Source: Posidoniimonas corsicana
GTDB lineage: Bacteria > Planctomycetota > Planctomycetia > Pirellulales > Lacipirellulaceae
Direction: 5' to 3'
Assembly (NCBI RefSeq): GCF_007859765.1
Contig: NZ_SIHJ01000003.1
Coordinates: 1-64,000, forward strand
Length of the DNA: 64,000 nucleotides
The position numbers and the translations under genes were made by a program. The number at the start of each line of letters is the position of its first letter. The first letter of the stretch is position 1. The notes beneath the pieces are model-generated. The model worked only from the letters and a program-made list of their open reading frames with translations, was not told where the DNA came from and ran no database searches. This document shows, in pieces, positions 7,939-17,138 of the stretch.

Positions 7939-8946
7939 ATGTCCGTCAAAGCCTATGCCGTCACGAGAGCCAAGGGAGTTTTTGAACCATTTGAGTTTGA
8001 ACTTGGCGACATCGATCCTTACGAAGTGGACATCAGCGTCGAATCATGCGGCATCTGCCACAGCGATCTGAGCATGGTGGACGATGAGTGGGGTATGGCC
8101 CAATTTCCGCTCGTTCCCGGTCACGAGGTGATCGGGAAAGTGTCAGCCGTGGGCGATCATGTGACCCACGTGAAAGTCGGCGATCGTGTTGGCCTTGGCT
8201 GGCATGCCGGCTACTGCATGATGTGCGATGAGTGCATGGGTGGCGACCACAACCTCTGCTCTGACGCCAAGCCGACGATCGCTGGACGACATGGCGGCTT
8301 CGCCGATACTGTTCGTGCGAAAGCTCCCAGTGTCATCAAGATTCCGGACGCGCTTGATGCAGGCGAAGCGGGACCGCTGCTGTGTGGCGGGATCGCTGTC
8401 TTCAATCCTATGGTCCAAGCTGGGCTGTCTCCAACCGACAGCGTCGGCGTGATCGGTATCGGCGGACTTGGCCACATGGGCCTGAAGTTCGCTGCCGCGT
8501 GGGGTTGCCACGTCACCGCATTCACTTCCGAGTCCAAGCGTCAGGAAGCGCTCGACATGGGAGCACACGACACCATCAACTCACGCGACCCCGAAGCGAT
8601 CAAAGCCGCAGCGGGCAGATTCGATCTCGTGTTGTCCACGGTCAATGTTCCCCTCGACTGGAACTCGGTCCTCGCAACCTTGAAGCCACGCGGTCGTCTG
8701 ATGATGCCTGGTGCGGTCACCGAACCGCTCGATATCAATGTCCTGCCAGACATGATGTTCAAGCAGCTCTCGGTTGGCTCGTCGCCTGTCGGAGCACCAG
8801 TCGTCATCCGGCAGATGCTTGACTTCGCCGCTCGACACAACGTCGCCCCGGTCAACGAACACTTCCCAATGAGCAAAGTCAATGATGCATTTGAACGTCT
8901 ACGAAGCGGCAAGGCACGCTATCGAATCGTCCTGGATCGCGAATAA
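7939..8946 (+). CDS. Zinc-dependent alcohol dehydrogenase (YahK/CAD-like aldehyde reductase)
   Basis: 335 residues with CAGGAGC upstream of the ATG. Catalytic zinc ligands are Cys37 (CGICHSD) and His62 (GHEVIG); structural zinc ligands are Cys93, 96, 99 and 107 ([15 protein letters not shown]). The cofactor fold shows [13 protein letters not shown]. The pattern is that of the YahK/cinnamyl-alcohol type, which mostly reduces aldehydes with NADPH. Next to the aldehyde dehydrogenase it suggests a two-way detoxification of reactive aldehydes. Spacing of 122 bp from the previous gene and 18 bp to the next supports an operon. Confidence 0.9.
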   Translation: MSVKAYAVTRAKGVFEPFEFELGDIDPYEVDISVESCGICHSDLSMVDDEWGMAQFPLVPGHEVIGKVSAVGDHVTHVKVGDRVGLGWHAGYCMMCDECMGGDHNLCSDAKPTIAGRHGGFADTVRAKAPSVIKIPDALDAGEAGPLLCGGIAVFNPMVQAGLSPTDSVGVIGIGGLGHMGLKFAAAWGCHVTAFTSESKRQEALDMGAHDTINSRDPEAIKAAAGRFDLVLSTVNVPLDWNSVLATLKPRGRLMMPGAVTEPLDINVLPDMMFKQLSVGSSPVGAPVVIRQMLDFAARHNVAPVNEHFPMSKVNDAFERLRSGKARYRIVLDRE

Positions 8947-8964
8947 AGCAAAAGAGAGATAACC

Positions 8965-9597
8965 ATGAAGATTCTTGTTGCCGGATCGCGGGGAGCAGTC
9001 GGTCGATTCCTAGTCGACAAGCTAATCGTGAGCGGGCATGAAGTGACCGGGATCGTTCGTTCTGAATACCAGCGGGATGACCTGACGCAAACCGGCGCCC
9101 GCGCGGTCTTGGCAGACGTGACACGTACAGAAACTCTCGACGCCGCGGTGGCAGGACAAGATGCGGTCGTGTTCGCAGCGGGCTCCAAAGGAAAGGCGGT
9201 GGAAGCAGTCGATCGAGACGGCGCGATCCATCTCTGCAATGCTGCGAACAGCGCTGGAGTCCGTCGCTTCGTATTGCTCAGTTCCATCAACGCAGGACGG
9301 CCGGAGCAGGGACCGGAGAACCTGCGACGATATCTGCACGCCAAGCATGAAGCGGATGTGTATGTGGCAGCCAGCGGGCTCGACTACACCATCCTGCGTC
9401 CGGGCCATCTCAATGATGAGCCGGGCACAGCCAAGATCCAGACCGGCGACACTCTCAACGCCACCGATGCCCAAATCAGTCGCGAAGACGTAGCGGAAGT
9501 CATCGCCGCGTCGCTTTCGGAAGCAAGAACGGTCGCTTCGACGTTCGAGTTCATCAATGGTGAAACGCCAATCACCGACGCTTTGAAGAATTTATGA
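8965..9597 (+). CDS. NAD(P)-binding atypical SDR (NmrA-like)
   Basis: 210 residues. The N-terminal nucleotide motif is GSRGAVGRFLVDKL, a form of GxxGxxG, and the middle has DAVVFAAGSKG and RFVLLSSINAG, as in the SDR_a5/YwnB-type family. The equivalent of the catalytic YxxxK may be YLHAKHEAD. These proteins act as small oxidoreductases or NADPH sensors; the substrate is unknown. The gene follows the alcohol dehydrogenase by 18 bp with GAGAGATAACC before the ATG. Confidence 0.85.
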   Translation: MKILVAGSRGAVGRFLVDKLIVSGHEVTGIVRSEYQRDDLTQTGARAVLADVTRTETLDAAVAGQDAVVFAAGSKGKAVEAVDRDGAIHLCNAANSAGVRRFVLLSSINAGRPEQGPENLRRYLHAKHEADVYVAASGLDYTILRPGHLNDEPGTAKIQTGDTLNATDAQISREDVAEVIAASLSEARTVASTFEFINGETPITDALKNL

Positions 9598-9623
9598 AAC
9601 ATTAAATCACCACAGGAAAAGTA

Positions 9624-10133
9624 ATGCTTAAACCACAAGCAAAGGTCCCTGAGCTGACCGTTAAGACCGTCGGTGGTTCCGACTGGACGCTCAGCGAACA
9701 GTCACCGGAACACTTCACTTTCGTGTTCTTCTATCGCGGCTATCACTGCCCGATCTGCCGCAAGTATCTGGGAAGCATCGATCAACACCTCGACGAACTG
9801 TCGGCACTCGGCATTAACGCGGTCGCGATCAGCAGCGATTCCGAAGAACGCGCGACGCGCAGCAAAGAAGAATGGAGAATCGGTAACCTGCCGATCGGAT
9901 ACGGTCTCTCCATAGAAGATGCTCGCAAGTGGGGACTTTACGTTTCCAAGAGCATCAAGCCGGACGAACCCGAACTCTTCAGCGAACCGGGCCTTTTCAT
10001 CGTGCGACCCGACGGCGAACTGTACGCCGCCTCGATTCAGACCATGCCGTTTACGAGGCCGAGTATCGAGGAGCTGATCGCGGGCTTCAAATACATCATC
10101 CCGAATAACTATCCAGGACGAGGGGAAGCGTAA
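9624..10133 (+). CDS. Peroxiredoxin-like (AhpC/TSA fold) protein
   Basis: 169 residues with a thioredoxin fold. The active-site segment YRGYHCPICRKYLG places cysteines at 42 and 45, a CPxC pair more like a thiol oxidoreductase than a classical one-Cys peroxidase. Conserved features follow: AVAISSDSEERA and EPGLFIVRPDGELY. It probably reduces a peroxide or protects thiols in the cytoplasm. It is third from the end of the aldehyde-stress operon, 26 bp after the SDR gene. Confidence 0.87.
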   Translation: MLKPQAKVPELTVKTVGGSDWTLSEQSPEHFTFVFFYRGYHCPICRKYLGSIDQHLDELSALGINAVAISSDSEERATRSKEEWRIGNLPIGYGLSIEDARKWGLYVSKSIKPDEPELFSEPGLFIVRPDGELYAASIQTMPFTRPSIEELIAGFKYIIPNNYPGRGEA

Positions 10134-10182
10134 TCAAGAGGTTCATTCGCGAGGAACGATACCCGATGCTTTGGTAATATCG

Positions 10183-11028
10183 ATGAACATCACGCAGATC
10201 CGAAATGCCACCGTTCTCTTGGAGATCGGCGATCATCGCATCCTCGTTGACCCGATGCTCTCGTCCCCTTCGTCGCTGGCGGGCTTCCGCTTGTTCCGCG
10301 GTCAGCGACGCAAGAATCCGCTCACCGCCTTGCCGGATGATGTAAACCAATTGATTGAATCGGCAACAGCGGTGCTCATCACGCACGAACACCCGGACCA
10401 TTTGGACAAGTCGGGCATCGAGTGGATCAAGTCTCGCGGATTGAAGGTTTGGTGCAGCAGCGTTGATGCCCCGAATCTCCGACGCAAGGGATTGGATGCC
10501 AGAATCATCACAGAAGACTCCTGCGATCTATCGGTTGAAGTCGTTCCAGCCATTCATGGACATGGCATGATCGGATGGCTGATGGGCCCGGTCGCCGGTT
10601 ACTACCTGGCTCACCCAAATGAACCAACGGTCTACATCACTGGAGACACGGTGTTGACAGACACGGTCAAGTCCGCCATCGAGAGACTCAGGCCCCAGGT
10701 GATCATCGCTCCGGCCGGGACGGCCAATTTTGGCATCGGCAAAGATTTGATGTTCAGCGAAGCCGAACTCATCGAGCTGGCGAAAATGGCTTCGGGACAG
10801 GTCGTCTTCAATCATTTGGAGGCCATCGATCATTGTCTTATGACTCGACTCAGGCTCAGGCAGATCATGGACGATGCAGGTTCCGGACAGCAGGTCTTCA
10901 TTCCCGAGGACGGTGAACGATTAGAATTTGACTGTTCGTCAGACGCGCCGCCGGTTGAATTGCGAACATCATCGCAATCGACTCCGGGAATCCAGAAATG
11001 GCTGACAGCCAAGTTTGCTGGGACATAG
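10183..11028 (+). CDS. MBL-fold metal-dependent hydrolase (UlaG-like)
   Basis: 281 residues from ATG 10183; a TTG at 10171 is an in-frame alternative and neither has a good ribosome site. The metal motif THEHPDHLD is present, followed by AIHGHG, YITGDTV and NHLEAIDHC, as in the UlaG/YtnP-like branch of the metallo-beta-lactamase fold. The substrate is unknown. It is the last gene of the lower-GC block. Confidence 0.87.
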   Translation: MNITQIRNATVLLEIGDHRILVDPMLSSPSSLAGFRLFRGQRRKNPLTALPDDVNQLIESATAVLITHEHPDHLDKSGIEWIKSRGLKVWCSSVDAPNLRRKGLDARIITEDSCDLSVEVVPAIHGHGMIGWLMGPVAGYYLAHPNEPTVYITGDTVLTDTVKSAIERLRPQVIIAPAGTANFGIGKDLMFSEAELIELAKMASGQVVFNHLEAIDHCLMTRLRLRQIMDDAGSGQQVFIPEDGERLEFDCSSDAPPVELRTSSQSTPGIQKWLTAKFAGT

Positions 11029-11348
<320 letters not shown>

Positions 11349-11876
11349 ATGAACCGGCGCCCCGATACTCCCGTGGTAACGCTCCAGAAGCCCGCGCTGC
11401 GACATGAGGCGCCATTCCTGCAGGCGGTACGCAGGAGCCGGACGCTGCACCGCGGGTTCGCTTCGCCGCCGGCCAGCTCGGACGCGTACCGGCAGTACCT
11501 CAAGTCGCTGCGGAGGGAGAACCGCCTCGGCTTCCTCGTCACGTTGGAGGATGCAGGCGAACTCGTCGGCGTGGTCAACGTCAACGAGATTGTCCGCGGC
11601 GTGTTTCAGTCCGCCTACCTGGGGTACTACGCGTTCGTGCCGCACGCCGGCCAAGGCCTGATGCGACAAGGGCTCAGGCGCGTCATCGGGCGCTGCTTCC
11701 GAGACGAGAAGCTGCACCGACTGGAGGCCAACATCCAGCCCGAGAACGAGCGGTCCCTCGCGTTGGTCGCGGCGCTCGGCTTCGCGAAGGAGGGGTACTC
11801 TCCCCGGTACCTGAAGATCGGCGGCAAGTGGCGAGACCACGAGCGTTGGGCGATCCGCAGCGAGCAGTGGCGGTAG
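11349..11876 (+). CDS. GNAT N-acetyltransferase (RimJ/RimL type)
   Basis: 175 residues. The RimJ-like architecture is visible: a VTLEDAGELVGVVNVNEI strand pair, LGYYAFVPHAGQGLMRQGLRRV as the acetyl-CoA loop (QGLMRQG in place of QxxGxG), and HRLEANIQPENERSLALVAALGF near the end. Members acetylate N-termini of ribosomal proteins or small amines. The second ATG at 11349 was used; an ATG four bases earlier is out of frame. It is isolated. Confidence 0.87.
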   Translation: MNRRPDTPVVTLQKPALRHEAPFLQAVRRSRTLHRGFASPPASSDAYRQYLKSLRRENRLGFLVTLEDAGELVGVVNVNEIVRGVFQSAYLGYYAFVPHAGQGLMRQGLRRVIGRCFRDEKLHRLEANIQPENERSLALVAALGFAKEGYSPRYLKIGGKWRDHERWAIRSEQWR

Positions 11877-12068
11877 CCTGAGCGGGAACGACCTCGGCCG
11901 CGTCGTCGGTGGCTCGCTTGAATCACCACCCGCCCGCTGGCAATCGCCGACGCGCGCGGAGTCGGCGACTCGGCGTCAGACGCGCACGCGGCGTTTTTGA
12001 CTTCCTCCGGCGAACTCGCTAGGCTCCGGAATGCTGCCTGGGGCGCCCACGTCCTCCGGAGGCTCATC

Positions 12069-14915
12069 ATGAACCCGCTCGAGAGAGCCGCCCGCGGGCC
12101 GCGCGCGGCGCTGATGGCCGGGGCTTTACTGTCCGCTCTGTGGCCTCAACCATCCGTTGGGCTCGACTTCTCCTGGAGCGCCACGGCCGACACGCTCGAC
12201 TGGTTTGGCGTCGACAACCCGGTCACCGGGAACAGCGGCTGGATCCTCCAACCCAACTTCCTCACGCCGCAGGCCCCCGACGGCGCCGACGACCGGGCGT
12301 TCATCAGCCTGGCCGGGAAGACGGTCACGCTCAGCCAGGCGAACACGGTGGGCGAGGTCACCCTCGGCGCCCAGCAGCTCAGCGCGCGGCTCAGGCTGCT
12401 GATCGGCGGGGCGGTCCTGACCGCGGTCGACGCGTTCACCATCGGTCCCGGCGGCGAGCTCGGCTTCCAGGGGGGCACGGTGGTTGTCGGCGGCGGCGCG
12501 CTCGACTCGCAGGGGCTGATCCACGGGGTCAGCAACATCGGCGTCATCGACGCCAGTGTGCTGAACCGGGCCACGGGCGTGGTGCGGGTGGACAACAGCG
12601 CCACGCTCCAGTTCGCCGGCCCCGGGACGACGGTCACCAATAGCGGCACGCTCGAGACCGTCGCGGGCGGGCTCATGACGTTCGCCGACGGCGTGGGCCT
12701 GGTGCTGGACGGCGGCACGGTCGACAACCAGGGCGCCGTTGAGATCGGCGACGGGCAGGTCGCGTTCGACGCGGGAGACAACACCGGCAACCCGCTGTCG
12801 CTCGTGGGCAGCACGCTCAGCATTGCCCCGACGGCGGGGCAGGGGGCGTTCGCGTTCAGCGGCGGCGTGCTGGTGGGCGACATCGCCGCCGGCCAGCTCG
12901 TGTCCCAGCAGGGTTCGCAGCCGCTGGTCACGCCCGACTCGTTCTCCAACGCGGGCGAGCTGCAACTGCGCGGCGACACCTTCGTGGAGTCCACGTTGAC
13001 GGTGATGGGCGGGGGGGAGGTGCACAACACGGGCACGGTGCGGGCGGTCATGGCGCCGCCCCAGGGGAACCAGCGCCGGGTCAACGGCAGGATCGTCAAC
13101 CAGTCGCAGCTGATCGTTGACCCGGGCGTGACGCTCACCGCGACGGCGGTCGCCAACTCGGCGGGCGTCACGGTCGGCGCGGGCGGCGCACTCGACCTTG
13201 CTTCGGAGGGGTCGAACGATGGGACCATGCTGTTCGTCGCTGGTTCCCAGATGCTGGTCGCCGCCAACGGCGCGTTCCACCACACGGCCGGCGCCACCAC
13301 GCTGCACGGCGAGTGGCAGTTCGGCAACAACGCGACGCTCGACCACACAGGAGGGACCATCACGGGCGGGGGCGTCGTGCGGTTCGAGAACGCGCGGCTG
13401 AACCTGGCTCCCGGCGCGGGCGCGATGACGTTCGACTTCGAGGGCGGGACCTTCTCGGGCGACCTCGAGAGCGGGCAGACGCTGCGGCACTCGGGCGACT
13501 TCTTCCAACTCACCGCGCCCGACTCGCTGTTGAACGAGGGCGTGATCGAACTGGTCGGGTCGCGGCTCGCCGACACGCGGCTGGTGCTGCAGGGGGGCGC
13601 GACGCTGACCAACGCCGGGACTCTCCGCGTCGTGCCGGGCGGTTCCAACGGGCTGCGGTCGCGCGTCACTGGGACCATCGAGAACCAGGGCGCGCTGATC
13701 GTCGAACCGGGCGTGATGCTCACGACCACCGGGCTGGTGAACACCGGGTCGATGGAGCTGGGCGCCGGCGCCCAGCTGACCGTGAGCGGCGGCGTGTTCA
13801 CCCAGCAGGCGGGGAGCATCGTCAACGGGGGCGTGACCGTGGTCGACTCCACCGTCAACTACGCGGGCGGCGACATCGTTGGCTCGGCGGTCCAGGTGGC
13901 CGGCGCGTCGTCGTTGAACCTCGACCCCGCCGCGACCGGCGTCGCCTCGTTCATTCACGGCGGCGCCAACATCTCGGGGGGCGTCGGCGCTAACACCAGC
14001 GTCACGCTCCAGGCGAACGTCATCGGCGTGCGGACCATCGTCTCGGCCGGTTCGTTCACCAACCACGGTGAACTGCGGTTCGACAACTCGCCGGGGGGCG
14101 AGGTCAACCTGCGGGTCGACGGGCTGGAGTTTGTGAACGAGCAAGGGGGAGTCGTCGCCGGCAACGGGACCATCACCCTCGCCGCGCCCGGCGGCCGGTA
14201 CATCAACCGCGGAGTGCACAGCGCTGGCGCGTCGGCCGGTCAGATCGACGTGGCGGGCGATTTCGAGAACGACGCCACGGGGGTCTTCGCGGTCGAGATC
14301 GGCGGGCCCAACGCCGCCGACTACGACGTCACGATCGCGACGGGCGTGGCGACGCTGGCCGGCACGCTCGAAGTGAGCCTGATCAACGGGTTCACGCCGG
14401 ACCCGACAGATGTCTTCACGCTGCTGGCAGCCGGGGCGATCAGCGGTGAGTTCGACAACGCCGCCAACGGCGCGCGGGTGGGGCTGTCGGGCGCCGCCGG
14501 GTCGTTTGTCGTCGAGTACGACGCCAGCACCGTGAGGCTGGTCGACTACCTCTCCGGCGCCATCACGTCCGGGCTGAGCGGAGACTACAACAACGACGGC
14601 GTTGTCGACGCCGCCGACTACACGCGGTGGCGAGACAACCTCGGGCAGCCCGCCGGCGCCCTGCCCAACGACTCCGACGGCGGCCCGATCGGACCGGCCC
14701 AGTACGCCACCTGGCGGGCGAACTACGGCGCCGCGGTCCCGACGCCGGTCGCCGCGTCCGCGCCCGAGCCCGCCGCGCTGCTGCTCGGCGCCGCCTGCGG
14801 GGTCCTCGTCGTGAGGTTGCGCTTCGCAACGGACGACGGGCGGAGGGTGATGCCGCGGCTGCTACCCGTCGATGGCGACCGCCGGTCCCGCCAACACCTC
14901 GGCTTCGCCCGCTGA
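12069..14915 (+). CDS. Large PEP-CTERM surface protein with beta-repeat domain and half-dockerin
   Basis: 948 residues from ATG 12069, chosen for CGGAGG seven bases upstream and for the signal peptide that starts there (RAALMAGALLSALWPQPSVG). The long middle is repetitive and beta-rich (repeated GTLETVAGG, NQGAVEIGDG-like units), similar to autotransporter passenger domains. Near the end come one EF-hand-like dockerin unit (DYNNDGVVDAADYTRW), a degenerate second unit (YATWRANYG), and PEPAALLLGAACGVLVV, a PEP-CTERM sorting signal recognised by an exosortase. Unusually, about 30 residues follow the basic end of the anchor, and this tail overlaps the convergent ygfZ-like gene by 54 bp. Confidence 0.85.
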   Translation: MNPLERAARGPRAALMAGALLSALWPQPSVGLDFSWSATADTLDWFGVDNPVTGNSGWILQPNFLTPQAPDGADDRAFISLAGKTVTLSQANTVGEVTLGAQQLSARLRLLIGGAVLTAVDAFTIGPGGELGFQGGTVVVGGGALDSQGLIHGVSNIGVIDASVLNRATGVVRVDNSATLQFAGPGTTVTNSGTLETVAGGLMTFADGVGLVLDGGTVDNQGAVEIGDGQVAFDAGDNTGNPLSLVGSTLSIAPTAGQGAFAFSGGVLVGDIAAGQLVSQQGSQPLVTPDSFSNAGELQLRGDTFVESTLTVMGGGEVHNTGTVRAVMAPPQGNQRRVNGRIVNQSQLIVDPGVTLTATAVANSAGVTVGAGGALDLASEGSNDGTMLFVAGSQMLVAANGAFHHTAGATTLHGEWQFGNNATLDHTGGTITGGGVVRFENARLNLAPGAGAMTFDFEGGTFSGDLESGQTLRHSGDFFQLTAPDSLLNEGVIELVGSRLADTRLVLQGGATLTNAGTLRVVPGGSNGLRSRVTGTIENQGALIVEPGVMLTTTGLVNTGSMELGAGAQLTVSGGVFTQQAGSIVNGGVTVVDSTVNYAGGDIVGSAVQVAGASSLNLDPAATGVASFIHGGANISGGVGANTSVTLQANVIGVRTIVSAGSFTNHGELRFDNSPGGEVNLRVDGLEFVNEQGGVVAGNGTITLAAPGGRYINRGVHSAGASAGQIDVAGDFENDATGVFAVEIGGPNAADYDVTIATGVATLAGTLEVSLINGFTPDPTDVFTLLAAGAISGEFDNAANGARVGLSGAAGSFVVEYDASTVRLVDYLSGAITSGLSGDYNNDGVVDAADYTRWRDNLGQPAGALPNDSDGGPIGPAQYATWRANYGAAVPTPVAASAPEPAALLLGAACGVLVVRLRFATDDGRRVMPRLLPVDGDRRSRQHLGFAR

Positions 14916-15677
14916 AGAGCGGAGCCGCGTGCCCGGGTCGCATTGCTCGCGGCGGACGTACGCGAGCGCCAGCGGGGCCGCGAGGCGGTCGGAGTTGCAC
15001 GCGGAGGTCACCACGCCGACCGGCTTCTCGTCGGCCGTCAGCTCGGCGCCGACGCCGGGCGGCGTAGAGCTTGAGAACTTCAGGCTCACCAGCTTGCGGT
15101 TCACGTGCCCCAGGGCGTCGATCCGCGCGACGGTCTCCTGGCCGAGGTAGCACCCCGTGGTGAAGCTGATCGCCTGGGCGTCGCGGTTCACCTCCTGCGG
15201 CAGCCGGCTGCTGTCCACGTCCACCCGGTCGAGTGGGAAGCCGCGCTCGATCCGCCACACCTCGAAGGCGGGCGCCGAGAGCCGCACCATGGTGTCCAGG
15301 CACGAGTCGTCCAAGCAGAGCCGCGCGCCGAGCGTGGGCGCCTCGAATAGCTCGCTGTCGGGGGGCGCCCCTTCGAGGAACAGCGTGGGGTAGGCCTCGC
15401 TGACCGCCAGCTCCAGGTCCTCGCGGATGTGGTACCGCTCGAGGTGGGCGGCCAGGTCCGCGGCGTGCGGCGAGGTGACGACCACATGCAGCGCGTCCGC
15501 GCCGCGGCAGACCAGGGTCGACGCCAGGATCTTGCCCTTCACGTCGGTGAAGAACGCCTCGCAGCACGCGCCCTCGGGCAGCTTCTTGATGTCGTTGGTG
15601 CACAGGTTGTGCAGGAACGAGGCGGCGTCGGGCCCCGTCACGCGCAGCGAGCTCCAGTCGGGCGTGTGGGACTGCAT
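14862..15677 (-). CDS. ygfZ: Folate-binding protein YgfZ-like (Fe-S cluster repair)
   Basis: 271 residues. The YgfZ signature is present as TTGCYLGQETVARI, along with LHNLCTNDIKKL and ALAYVRRE typical of GcvT-like folds. Known members bind tetrahydrofolate and help build or repair certain Fe-S enzymes in the cytoplasm. The start ATG (15677-15675) shares one base with the TGA stop of the upstream LarA-like gene, so the two are translationally coupled. Its 3' end overlaps the convergent PEP-CTERM gene by 54 bp. Confidence 0.88.
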   Translation of the reverse strand: MQSHTPDWSSLRVTGPDAASFLHNLCTNDIKKLPEGACCEAFFTDVKGKILASTLVCRGADALHVVVTSPHAADLAAHLERYHIREDLELAVSEAYPTLFLEGAPPDSELFEAPTLGARLCLDDSCLDTMVRLSAPAFEVWRIERGFPLDRVDVDSSRLPQEVNRDAQAISFTTGCYLGQETVARIDALGHVNRKLVSLKFSSSTPPGVGAELTADEKPVGVVTSACNSDRLAAPLALAYVRREQCDPGTRLRSSAGEAEVLAGPAVAIDG

Positions 15678-16882
15678 CAGGCCTCCTCGCGGTCGGTGAT
15701 CTCGATATGCTGCGCGTGCTCCAGCAGCATCACGCGGTCGAACCGGTCGGCCAGCCGCTGCAGCTCGGCCGCGCCGCCGATCGGCGCCATGCCGAGGTCC
15801 TCGACCAGGTCGTCCCCGAGGCGGCTCATCAGGAACACCGGGCCCCGCGTCAGCGCGTCGGCGATCGCCCGCGCGGCGTGCGTGTCGGGGTGCGCGTCCT
15901 TGGCCAGACGGCGGAGCGTCTGGTCCATGTCGCCGGCGCCGCGGAGCCGCGCGAGCGACTTGCCGATCTTCTGGCCGAGCGCCGTGCAGATGGCCACCGG
16001 CGCGCCGGGGGCGGCGACCCGGTCGGCCGCGTGCAGCGCGCGGGCCACGTCGTCCCAGGTCTGGCGGTCCGGGTCGCCGGTCACGGTGGCGATGACCAGG
16101 TCGGCGTCCTGCTCGACGATGCGGACCCAGGCGCGGCGGGCGGCCTGGCTCGACTCGTGCTCGACCGCCTCGGGCTCGCCGGCGTACACGCCCGCCACGC
16201 GGTCGCCCTCGCCCGGCGCGACGCGGACCACCAGCGGCGCGCCGATGACCCAGCCCGCCTCGTTGGTGCGGTTGCGCCACCACTCGGGCCGCTCGTCGCC
16301 GCTGCCGCGCAGGGCGCGGACCGAGTCGATGTGGAAGAAAGCCGGGTACAGACCGTCGTAGGGGCCGCGGTTGGCCGGGTCGTCGGGCGTTGACGCCCGG
16401 GACACCGGGATCGTCAGGTCCGCCTCGAACAGCGCCCGGTTCAGCAGCAGCGAGACGTCGTCCTCGCGGGTGACGCCGGCGTAGCAGAGCTCGTTCTCGT
16501 CGGTCGGGTCGTGCCGCACCACGGCGACCGCCTCGTCGACCGCCTGGCGGACCCGCTTTGCGTCGGACTTGGCGGCGGCGACCAGCGTGATGCGCGCCGG
16601 CTCGACGCCCGCCTGCACGATCGCGTCGAGCATGCCCGACGCCACCGACGCCACGTCCGGGATGCCCTCGCCGAGCGCGACCGCCACGGTGTCGCCGGGC
16701 ACGATCGAGTCGGCGATCGGCGGGAACTCCAGCGGCTGCTGCAGCGCCTTCGTCACGGCGGCGCGGGCGCGGTCGCCGGCCAGCGGACGGAGCGTCTCGT
16801 CCAGGCGGCGGGGGACGACGCACTCGCGGTCGAGCTCGATCGGCTCTCCGCCGGGGGCCTCGATCTGCAGGACGGTGGGCAT
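15677..16882 (-). CDS. LarA-like (DUF2088) lactate-racemase-domain protein
   Basis: 401 residues from ATG 16882; the open frame from 16948 adds 22 residues of low credibility. The N-terminal half has a LarA-style section: VPGDTVAVALGEGIPDVASVASGMLD and then RITLVAAAKSDAKRV. The nickel-pincer family racemises lactate or related 2-hydroxyacids, but some members lack full activity and I cannot confirm the key His and Lys residues by eye. It is coupled by a one-base overlap to the YgfZ-like gene. The pairing of these two is unexplained. Confidence 0.75.
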   Translation of the reverse strand: MPTVLQIEAPGGEPIELDRECVVPRRLDETLRPLAGDRARAAVTKALQQPLEFPPIADSIVPGDTVAVALGEGIPDVASVASGMLDAIVQAGVEPARITLVAAAKSDAKRVRQAVDEAVAVVRHDPTDENELCYAGVTREDDVSLLLNRALFEADLTIPVSRASTPDDPANRGPYDGLYPAFFHIDSVRALRGSGDERPEWWRNRTNEAGWVIGAPLVVRVAPGEGDRVAGVYAGEPEAVEHESSQAARRAWVRIVEQDADLVIATVTGDPDRQTWDDVARALHAADRVAAPGAPVAICTALGQKIGKSLARLRGAGDMDQTLRRLAKDAHPDTHAARAIADALTRGPVFLMSRLGDDLVEDLGMAPIGGAAELQRLADRFDRVMLLEHAQHIEITDREEA

Positions 16883-17138
16883 GGTGGGGTGGCGTTGGCT
16901 GGGGTCGCGGGGACGGGCCGCGCCGCCGGCTGGGGCGCAGCCCGTCAATTTTCCCGCCCCCGGCGCCGCGGGTCAACGGGCCCCGCCGAGACGCTAGTCG
17001 AACCGGCCCGCGGTGTGCTAGGTTGTCCTGCCCTGCCTGGCGCCCACCAACGGCCCCCGGCGCCGCCCCCCGCAGGGGCGCCTGCGGGCCGATTCCGCAC
17101 ACCCCAACCGCACGTCTCCCGACCCCGAGGTACCCGCC

